From DATEJJ01 sp039649115 (lineage in GTDB: Bacteria > Actinomycetota > Actinomycetes > Mycobacteriales > Micromonosporaceae), in assembly GCA_039649115.1 (NCBI GenBank), contig JBBWZQ010000157.1:1-6004 (forward strand): a stretch of DNA of 6,004 nucleotides, in the 5' to 3' direction. The notes beneath the pieces are model-generated. The model was not told the origin of the DNA, did not search any database, and saw only the letters and a program-made list of their open reading frames with translations. The position numbers were made by a program, and so were the translations under genes. Numbering within the stretch: position 1 is the stretch's first letter; each line of letters begins with the position of its first letter. Positions 1-5,131 of the stretch are shown one piece after another.

Positions 1-866
<866 letters not shown>

Positions 867-1049
867 TCCCTGTGCTCCTCACGTGCCTGTCGGCACTGCC
901 CTTGCCGGTCGCCGGTCGCCGCGCCGTCGCACCGCAGCCGCCTTCCGGAGTGGGTATCCGTGTAATCACTCTATCGCCGAGGGCCGACCCTTCGTTCCGC
1001 TCAACCCGGCCGGTCTTGGCACCGCTGCCATTCCGTGCTCTTCGATCGC

Positions 1050-1094
1050 GGGACAAATCACCACGGAACCCCCGACATCTTCGACCTTTGTCCC
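1050..1094. repeat. 8-bp inverted repeat GGGACAAA / TTTGTCCC
   Basis: GGGACAAA at 1050-1057 and its exact complement TTTGTCCC at 1087-1094 are separated by 29 bases. The distal arm lies where transcription from the adjacent SigR-like promoter should start, and the other arm lies in the early leader. It could be a two-site operator or a stem at the 5' end of the clpC transcript, or chance. The core TTGTCC recurs in the tandem repeat at 1219-1275. Confidence 0.4.
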
Positions 1095-1120
1095 AACCTA
1101 CGGCGGCGGCCGCCTGTTCC
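1095..1120 (-). promoter_or_regulatory. Candidate SigR/SigH-type promoter of clpC
   Basis: On the minus strand GGAAC (1120-1116) is followed, after exactly 18 bases, by GTT (1097-1095). This matches the GGAAT/C-N18-GTT pattern used by the thiol-oxidative-stress sigma factors SigR (Streptomyces) and SigH (Mycobacterium, Corynebacterium). Clp genes are among the known targets of this sigma family. Transcription would start near 1088-1086, giving clpC a leader of about 220 bases. I found no good vegetative -35/-10 pair closer to clpC. The match is exact at key bases, but such short motifs also occur by chance. Confidence 0.55.
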
Positions 1121-1132
1121 GGCGGGCACTCG

Positions 1133-1150
1133 ACTACGCGCAGAGCGAAA
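1133..1150 (-). promoter_or_regulatory. Candidate ClgR operator upstream of clpC
   Basis: Read on the minus strand the site is TTTCGCTCTGCGCGTAGT, containing CGC-N5-GCG with the TTCGCT half-site typical of ClgR, the activator of clp genes in actinobacteria. Against the published corynebacterial pattern WNNWCGCYNANRGCGWWS, as I recall it, the plus-strand sequence disagrees at only two defined positions. It lies 12 bases upstream of the SigR-like -35 element, centred about 54 bases before the predicted transcription start, a normal place for an activator. Assignment is by motif and position only. Confidence 0.5.
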
Positions 1151-1218
1151 TCTCCCAGATGGATGCGCCGGGGCGGCGTGTCGAGCACCTGGCGGGCTGC
1201 CGTGGCGGGGCCCGGGAT

Positions 1219-1275
1219 CCGGACAACCGGCCCCGGACAACCGGGCCCTGGACAAGCGGCCCTGGACGAGCGGGA
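1219..1275. repeat. Degenerate tandem repeat, four copies of a ~14-bp unit
   Basis: Four head-to-tail units are visible: CCGGACAACCGGCC (1219-1232), CCGGACAACCGGGCC (1233-1247), CTGGACAAGCGGCC (1248-1261) and CTGGACGAGCGGGA (1262-1275). The first two can each fold as a 4-bp CCGG stem around an ACAA loop; the later ones have lost that symmetry. On the minus strand each intact unit reads TTGTCC. The last unit runs into the left arm of the hairpin at 1271-1310. The function is unknown; slippage products, a reinforcing terminator structure or protein sites are all possible. Confidence 0.65.
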
Positions 1276-1310
1276 GGACGCCGGACCGGATCGGTCACGG
1301 CGCCCTCCTG
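1271..1310 (-). terminator. Probable lsr2 terminator hairpin
   Basis: A near-perfect stem-loop begins 15 bases beyond the lsr2 stop codon. Around a 3-base loop (1289-1291) GACCG (1284-1288) pairs with CGGTC (1292-1296), then after one bulged base (1297) CGCCG (1279-1283) pairs with CGGCG (1298-1302). After one mismatch (1278/1303) seven more pairs follow (1271-1277 with 1304-1310, one of them G-T). No T-run follows on the minus strand, as is common for actinobacterial terminators. It would separate lsr2 from clpC transcription. Confidence 0.6.
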
Positions 1311-1325
1311 GGATCGCCTGCTGCG

Positions 1326-1679
1326 TCAGCGGCCCGCGTCAGCGTTGTACTCGTCCACGATCTCCTGCGGGATGCGGCCACGATCGGAGATGTTCCGACC
1401 CTTGCGCTTCGCCCATGCTCGAATCGCCTTGTTCTGCTCGCGATCCGCGGCCGCGCCGCCCCGGGCCCGGGTAGCGGCTCGCCCACCCACCACGACACCA
1501 CCACGCCCGACCTTGCGCCCGTGCGCGACGAAGTCCGCGAAAGTGCCTCGCAGCTTCTGTGCGTTCTTGTCAGACAGGTCAATCTCGTACTGGACGCCGT
1601 CGAGCGCGAACTTCACCGTCTCGTCGGCTTTGCCTCCGTCTAGGTCGTCCTCAAGGACGACAATTTCCCGTCTCGCCAC
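1326..1679 (-). CDS. lsr2: Lsr2-family nucleoid-associated protein / xenogeneic silencer
   Basis: Lsr2 is the actinobacterial functional counterpart of H-NS: it oligomerises, bridges DNA, binds AT-rich minor grooves and silences acquired genes. From the chosen start the product has 117 residues, normal for the family (about 110-117). The N-terminal dimerisation domain (about 1-60) contains VLEDDLDGGKADETVKF (8-24), DGVQYEIDLS (27-36) and NAQKLRG (39-45). A basic Gly/Arg linker follows (about 54-75). The C-terminal DNA-binding domain (about 79-115) has DREQNKAIRAWAKRKG (79-94) and the AT-hook-like R-G-R (100-102) in DRGRIP. I chose GTG at 1677-1679 because AAGGGA (1689-1694) lies 9 bases upstream and the protein then begins MARREI; an in-frame GTG at 1695-1697 would add six residues and has no better signal. 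It lies 99 bases after lysS and could be cotranscribed with it or use its own promoter. Confidence 0.93.
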   Translation of the reverse strand: MARREIVVLEDDLDGGKADETVKFALDGVQYEIDLSDKNAQKLRGTFADFVAHGRKVGRGGVVVGGRAATRARGGAAADREQNKAIRAWAKRKGRNISDRGRIPQEIVDEYNADAGR

Positions 1680-1723
1680 CGTACAGGTTCCCTTCACATT
1701 CTTCGGCTAGCGCCGATACCGAG

Positions 1724-1729
1724 ACAATA
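1724..1729 (-). promoter_or_regulatory. Tentative -10 element for lsr2
   Basis: TATTGT on the minus strand lies in the 99-base lysS-lsr2 gap and would give a leader of roughly 40 bases, leaving room for the AAGGGA ribosome-binding site. There is no good -35 hexamer at 16-19 bases, so the call is weak. I saw no convincing terminator after lysS, so readthrough from lysS is an equally good source of lsr2 transcript. Confidence 0.22.
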
Positions 1730-1778
1730 GCTCTCGCGGTAGCCTCGCGCCATTAGTACCGGAGAATTCCCTGACCTG

Positions 1779-3281
1779 TTACTCGGGGCGGACCAGTGGA
1801 AACAGGATGGTCTCCCGAATCCCGAGCCCGGTCAACGCCATCAGCAGTCGATCGATACCCATGCCCATGCCGCCGGTGGGTGGCATTCCGTACTCCATCG
1901 CGCGCAGGAAATCCTCGTCGAGATGCATCGCTTCGAGGTCCCCGCCGGCGGCCAGTCGGGCCTGAGCCATCAGCCGTTCCCGCTGGATGACCGGGTCCAC
2001 CAGCTCCGAGTACCCGGTGGCCAGTTCGAACCCGCGTACGTAGAGGTCCCACTTCTCGGCCAGCCCCGGGGTGAGCCGGTGCTCCCTGACCAGGGGGCTG
2101 GTCTCCACCGGATAGTCGCGGACGAAGGTGGGCATGCTCAGGCCGGGTACCACCAGCTTCTCGAAAAGCTCCTCGGCCAGCTTGCCCGGACCCCAGGAGG
2201 GCTCCACCGCGATGCCATGCCGGTCCGCGTAATCCACGAGCGCGGCCATCGGCGTCTGTACGGTCACCTCTTCACCCAGCGCATCCGAAAGGGCACCGTA
2301 CAGAGTTGTCTCACGCCATTTTCCGCCCAGATCGAACTCGGTACCGTCCTTGAGCGTCACCACATGGGAACCGCGCAGCGCGTGCGCCGCCTCCTGAACG
2401 AGCTCCCGGGTGAGGGTCGCGATCGTGTCGTAGTCGCCGTAGGCCTGGTAGGTCTCGAGCATGGCGAACTCGGGCGAGTGGCTGGAATCCACACCTTCAT
2501 TACGGAAATTCCGGTTGATCTCGAAAACGCGTTCGATTCCTCCGACCACACAGCGCTTCAGGTACAGCTCCGGAGCGATTCTCAGATACAGATCTATATC
2601 CAAGGCATTGCTGTGCGTGACAAATGGTCGGGCCGCAGCTCCGCCGTGCAGGAGTTGCAGCATGGGCGTCTCCACCTCGACATAACCGCGCTCGTGCAGC
2701 GCGTTGCGCAGGCTCCGGATCACCGCTGCCCGGTTCCGCACCGTTTGGCGTGCTTCCGGCCGGACGACCAGATCCACGTACCGCTGCCGTACCCGCGTCT
2801 CCTCGCTCATCGGCCGGTGCGCGACGGGCAGCGGGCGCAGCGCCTTGGCCGTCATGACCCACGAGTCGGCGAGTACCGACAGCTCCCCCCGCCGGCTGGT
2901 GATCACCTCGCCGCTGACGCCGACGTGGTCCCCGATGTCGACCAGCCGCTTCCAGTTCTCCAGCGCCTCGGCGCCGACCCGGTCCAGGGACAGCATCACC
3001 TGCAGTTCGGTGCCGTCACCGTCGCGCAGGGTCGCGAAGCAGAGCTTGCCGGTGTTGCGCAGGAAGATCACGCGACCGGTGACCCGCACCACCTCGCCCG
3101 TCGCCGCATCGGTCGGCAGGCCGGCGTACCGCTCGCGGATCCCGGCGAGCGTGGTCGTGCGGTCGAAGCTGATCGGGTACGGCTCGGTGCCCTCGGCGAG
3201 CATCCGGGCCCGCTTCTCCCGCCGGACCCGCATCTGCTCCGGCAGGTCTTCGTCGAGTGGCGGGGGCTGCTGCTGGGTCAC
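1779..3281 (-). CDS. lysS: Lysine--tRNA ligase, class II
   Basis: This cytoplasmic enzyme charges tRNA-Lys using lysine and ATP. The 500-residue product has the usual class II LysRS length and order: an N-terminal extension (1-60), an OB-fold anticodon-binding domain (about 63-146, with TGRVIFLRNTGKLCFATLRD), then the catalytic domain. Visible hallmarks are VETPMLQ (motif 1 region, 203-209), RIAPELYLKR (234-243), motif 2 FRNEG (259-263) and motif 3 GMGMGIDRL (471-479). Lysine-pocket residues aligned by eye to E. coli LysU include E238, E276, Y278 and E426. The usual NGFSELND signature reads TGYSELVD here (422-429), a notable departure. GTG at 3279-3281 is the start: GAGGA (3288-3292) sits 6 bases upstream and the N-terminus MTQQQPPPLDEDLPEQ is actinomycete-like. 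The gene diverges from the methyltransferase and precedes lsr2, as in mycobacteria. Assignment to LysRS is secure despite the pocket changes. Confidence 0.97.
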   Translation of the reverse strand: MTQQQPPPLDEDLPEQMRVRREKRARMLAEGTEPYPISFDRTTTLAGIRERYAGLPTDAATGEVVRVTGRVIFLRNTGKLCFATLRDGDGTELQVMLSLDRVGAEALENWKRLVDIGDHVGVSGEVITSRRGELSVLADSWVMTAKALRPLPVAHRPMSEETRVRQRYVDLVVRPEARQTVRNRAAVIRSLRNALHERGYVEVETPMLQLLHGGAAARPFVTHSNALDIDLYLRIAPELYLKRCVVGGIERVFEINRNFRNEGVDSSHSPEFAMLETYQAYGDYDTIATLTRELVQEAAHALRGSHVVTLKDGTEFDLGGKWRETTLYGALSDALGEEVTVQTPMAALVDYADRHGIAVEPSWGPGKLAEELFEKLVVPGLSMPTFVRDYPVETSPLVREHRLTPGLAEKWDLYVRGFELATGYSELVDPVIQRERLMAQARLAAGGDLEAMHLDEDFLRAMEYGMPPTGGMGMGIDRLLMALTGLGIRETILFPLVRPE

Positions 3282-3369
3282 GGCGTGTCCTCGGGATGAA
3301 AGTGGCTGAATTCACCACCGAGCCTACTGGCCCACCGGGTTGGCGCTGAACCGAGTTACCGTGGCCGGG
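3282..3369. promoter_or_regulatory. Divergent promoter region between lysS and the methyltransferase
   Basis: These 88 bases must hold the start signals of two divergent genes. For lysS, TAGGCT on the minus strand (3326-3321) fits a -10 TANNNT and would give a leader of about 30 bases; TTCAGC 18 bases upstream is a poor -35. For the methyltransferase, TACCGT (3357-3362) is a candidate -10 listed separately. No clear operator palindrome is visible. Confidence 0.4.
3357..3362 (+). promoter_or_regulatory. Candidate -10 giving a leaderless methyltransferase mRNA
   Basis: TACCGT matches TANNNT and ends 7 bases before the ATG at 3370, so transcription would begin at the start codon itself. No Shine-Dalgarno sequence is visible upstream of this ATG, which fits leaderless translation, a common mode in actinobacteria. 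The -35 region is not recognisable, so this rests on spacing alone. Confidence 0.38.
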
Positions 3370-4122
3370 ATGTCCGACCAGGCACTCTCCTTCGGGCCGG
3401 CCGCCAACGAGTACGACGCGCGGCGCCCGCACTATCCCGAACCGGCCGTCGCATGGGCGCTGGGTGGCACACCGCTGCGCGTGGTGGACCTCGGCGCCGG
3501 TACCGGCATCCTGACCCGGGCCCTGCTGCGCCTCGGGCATCGGGTGACCGCGGTCGAGCCGGACGATGCGATGCGCAGCCGGCTGCTCGCGACGACACCG
3601 GTCGACCAGGCGCTGGCCGGGTCGGCCGAGGCGATCCCGCTGCCGGACGGATCGGTCGACGCGGTGACCGCCGGGCAGGCGTACCACTGGTTCAACCGCG
3701 AGCGCGCGCACCCGGAGATCGCGCGGGTGCTGCGGCCCGGCGGGGTCTTCGTCCCGGTCTGGAACATCCGCGACGAATCTGTCCCCTGGGTCGCGCGGCT
3801 GTCGGAGATCGCCGACGAGGTCCGGAGCCCGGCGGGCGACGACTGGCTGGACGGCGAGTTCGAGGCGCCCATGGACGACCGCTCCTACGGCCCGCTGTTC
3901 GGGCCGCTCTTCGGCACGGTCGAGCGGCGCGTGTTCCGGCACTCGGTGCCGATGACCGCCGACCGGCTCGTCGCGCTGATGAGCACCCGCTCCTACTACC
4001 TCACCGCGTCACCGCAGCAGCGGGCCACGACCGAGCGCGCCATCCGGCAGCTCGCCGCCGAGCTGCCGGAAACCTTCGAGCTGCCCTACGTCACCGCGAC
4101 CTGTCGGGCGCGACGCCGGTAG
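3370..4122 (+). CDS. Class I SAM-dependent methyltransferase, substrate unknown
   Basis: The 250-residue product has a Rossmann-fold methyltransferase core (about 36-135), probably soluble. Motif I is VVDLGAGTGILTRALL (38-53), with the acidic residue ending strand 2 in AVEPD (E63). The stretch GSAEAIPLPDGSVDAVTAGQ (84-103) corresponds to the following motifs, and YHWFN (105-109) with ARVLRPGG marks the post-core helix and strand seen in UbiE-like (Methyltransf_11/25) enzymes. The N-terminal YDARRPHYPE is common in small-molecule methyltransferases of this type. The C-terminal half gives no substrate clue. I prefer ATG 3370 because TACCGT lies just upstream; in-frame GTG 3361 and TTG 3340 are alternatives without better signals. 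It is the only plus-strand gene, divergent from lysS and 6 bases from the convergent coaX stop, so it looks inserted into a conserved gene block. Family sure, reaction unknown. Confidence 0.9.
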   Translation: MSDQALSFGPAANEYDARRPHYPEPAVAWALGGTPLRVVDLGAGTGILTRALLRLGHRVTAVEPDDAMRSRLLATTPVDQALAGSAEAIPLPDGSVDAVTAGQAYHWFNRERAHPEIARVLRPGGVFVPVWNIRDESVPWVARLSEIADEVRSPAGDDWLDGEFEAPMDDRSYGPLFGPLFGTVERRVFRHSVPMTADRLVALMSTRSYYLTASPQQRATTERAIRQLAAELPETFELPYVTATCRARRR

Positions 4123-4128
4123 CGGTCT

Positions 4129-4887
4129 TCAGGAGTTGCGGTCGAAGATCAGGCGCAGGCCGATCAGCGTGAGCATCGGCTCGTGGTGGGTGACCGTGGC
4201 GCACTCGTCCAGCACCACCGGTGCCAGCCCACCGGTCGCGATCACCGCCTTGACCGGCCCGATCTCCGACATGATGCCCCGCACCACGCCGTCGACCTGA
4301 CCGGCGAATCCGTACACCACGCCGGACTGCAGGCACTCCACGGTGTTCTTGCCGATGATCCGGGGCGGCCGGACCAGTTCCACCTTGCGCAGCTGGGCCG
4401 CCCGGGCCGCGAGGGCCTCCACCGAGATCTCGATACCGGGCGCCAGCACCCCGCCCAGGAACTCGCCGCGCGCGGATACGACATCGAAGTTGGTGGAGGT
4501 GCCGAAGTCTACGACTATGGCGGGACCGCCGAAGAGGGTGAACGCGGCGAGCGTGTTGGCCACCCGGTCGCTGCCCACCTCTTTCGGGTTGTCGATGGCG
4601 AGCTGCACGCCGGTGCGCACGCCGGGCTCCAGGATCACGGTGGGCAGGTCGCGGTAGTACCGGTCGAGCATCGAACGCAGCGACCGCAGGGCCATCGGTA
4701 CCGTCGAACAGGCCGCCACGCCGGTCAGCTGGACATCGTCGGCGGCGAGCAGGCCCCGGTACAGCAGGGCCATCTCGTCGGCGGTGGACCGGGCGTCAGT
4801 CTTGATCCGCCACGAGTGCACCAGCTTCTCGCCCTCGAACGTGGCGAGCACCGTGTTCGTGTTTCCGATGTCGATACAGAGCAGCAC
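4129..4887 (-). CDS. coaX: Type III pantothenate kinase
   Basis: CoaX phosphorylates pantothenate with ATP, the first committed step of coenzyme A synthesis, in the cytoplasm. It belongs to the ASKHA fold, needs a monovalent cation and resists CoA feedback. The 252-residue product is of normal length and shows DIGNTNT (6-12, phosphate loop with the conserved D6), GSDRVAN (105-111), DFGTSTNFD (127-135, second phosphate motif), GGVLAPGIEIS (145-155) and the dimer-region GKNTVECLQSGVVYGFAGQVDG (179-200). The end ATGGLAP (217-223) holds the adenosine-side Gly motif. GTG at 4885-4887 is the only sensible start: it begins MLLCIDIGNTNT and no in-frame start codon lies just upstream. There is no Shine-Dalgarno at normal spacing, but TACAGT ends 6 bases before it, suggesting a leaderless mRNA. 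Neighbour nadC supplies another cofactor pathway; in M. tuberculosis coaX also lies near lysS. Confidence 0.95.
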   Translation of the reverse strand: MLLCIDIGNTNTVLATFEGEKLVHSWRIKTDARSTADEMALLYRGLLAADDVQLTGVAACSTVPMALRSLRSMLDRYYRDLPTVILEPGVRTGVQLAIDNPKEVGSDRVANTLAAFTLFGGPAIVVDFGTSTNFDVVSARGEFLGGVLAPGIEISVEALAARAAQLRKVELVRPPRIIGKNTVECLQSGVVYGFAGQVDGVVRGIMSEIGPVKAVIATGGLAPVVLDECATVTHHEPMLTLIGLRLIFDRNS

Positions 4888-4893
4888 GCCGCA

Positions 4894-4899
4894 ACTGTA
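4894..4899 (-). promoter_or_regulatory. Candidate -10 giving a leaderless coaX mRNA
   Basis: On the minus strand TACAGT is followed by six bases and then the coaX GTG, the classic actinobacterial leaderless layout (TANNNT-N6-start). The nearest Shine-Dalgarno-like run, GGGAGG in the repeat at 4909-4944, is about 25 bases from the start, too far to serve it. The -35 region is not recognisable. Confidence 0.42.
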
Positions 4900-4908
4900 G
4901 TTTCCACG

Positions 4909-4944
4909 GCGACCTCCCAGCGACAGGCGACCTCCCAGCGACAG
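4909..4944. repeat. Exact 18-bp tandem duplication upstream of coaX
   Basis: GCGACCTCCCAGCGACAG occurs twice in direct succession (4909-4926 and 4927-4944) with no mismatch. Within each unit GCGAC also occurs twice. The copies lie 22 bases upstream of the coaX start, where the -35 region of the candidate leaderless promoter would be. The exact identity suggests a recent slippage duplication; a doubled protein site is also possible. Confidence 0.9.
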
Positions 4945-4979
4945 AGGCCATCGCGGCCGCCAGCCGGTGTCCGGACGCG

Positions 4980-5043
4980 GTGATCACGATGCGCCGGGGA
5001 GATGCGCAGTCGACTGCACGATCCTCCGGCAACCTGCGATCAC
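4980..5043. repeat. Long imperfect dyad bounded by GTGATCAC-like sites
   Basis: The dyad is centred between 5011 and 5012. A perfect 12-bp palindrome GCAGTCGACTGC (5006-5017) is flanked by GCCGG (4993-4997) and CCGGC (5026-5030), and at the ends by GTGATC (4980-4985) and GATCAC (5038-5043), all in register. Of 32 opposed positions I count 20 Watson-Crick pairs and 4 G-T pairs. The G-T pairs favour folding of a plus-strand RNA, yet no plus-strand gene is here, so a DNA-level role is as likely. Confidence 0.6.
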
Positions 5044-5056
5044 ACCGGCCCCCGGA

Positions 5057-5111
5057 TGATCACGGTGGCTCAACAGACGCATCTCAGCGCCGGACGCTGC
5101 CGACGTGATCA
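5057..5111. repeat. Second dyad bounded by TGATCACG sites; possible nadC terminator
   Basis: TGATCACGGTGGC (5057-5069) is the complement of GCCGACGTGATCA (5099-5111) at 11 of 13 positions. Inside it CAGCG (5085-5089) and CGCTG (5095-5099) form a small stem around CCGGA. On the minus strand the structure starts 20 bases after the nadC stop, so it could terminate nadC, though no T-run follows. The boundary sites match those of the dyad at 4980-5043. Confidence 0.5.
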
Positions 5112-5131
5112 CGGCGGTGGAGGTGTCGCGG

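Larger units (their letters stand above)
867..1325. other. clpC-lsr2 intergenic control region
   Basis: This 459-base stretch has no convincing gene; open frames crossing it have no recognisable protein or ribosome-binding site and look like GC-rich chance frames. From the clpC side it holds a predicted 5' leader of about 220 bases (867 to about 1087), a SigR-like promoter (1095-1120), a ClgR-like box (1133-1150), an 8-bp inverted repeat (1050-1057 / 1087-1094), a 14-bp tandem repeat (1219-1275) and a long hairpin next to the lsr2 stop (1271-1310). The leader also has a small direct repeat of GGTCGCC near 907-920. The element assignments are inferred from motif matches. Confidence 0.7.

Noticed and set aside
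991..1000. Second GGAAC (minus strand) as another SigR promoter nearer clpC
   Set aside because: The triplet 18 bases downstream is GAT, not GTT, so the -10 is missing.
1219..1275. TTGTCC cores as DnaA boxes of a replication origin
   Set aside because: They match only about seven of nine bases of TTGTCCACA and come from one tandem repeat; no dnaA/dnaN neighbours or AT-rich unwinding stretch is present.
1731..1750. Repeated CTCGCG in the lysS-lsr2 gap as a terminator stem
   Set aside because: The two copies are direct repeats and do not pair into a useful stem.
1923..3299. 458-codon plus-strand open frame opposite lysS
   Set aside because: Antisense shadow of a highly GC-biased gene; no ribosome-binding site or recognisable domain, and lysS on the minus strand is unambiguous.
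4725..4907. 60-codon minus-strand frame with a good Shine-Dalgarno (GGGAGG) before GTG 4905-4907
   Set aside because: It lies in another frame inside coaX and its protein looks like noise. The signal is noted as a curiosity in the coaX finding, but I do not call a gene.
5057..5111. Small inverted-repeat transposable element (MITE)
   Set aside because: Only 55 bases long, with no target-site duplication outside the arms and a GC content like its surroundings.
4979..5113. GTGATCAC sites as CRP/FNR-type operators
   Set aside because: CRP-type sites need TGTGA-N6-TCACA spacing; here the half-sites abut with no spacer, so the known pattern is not met.
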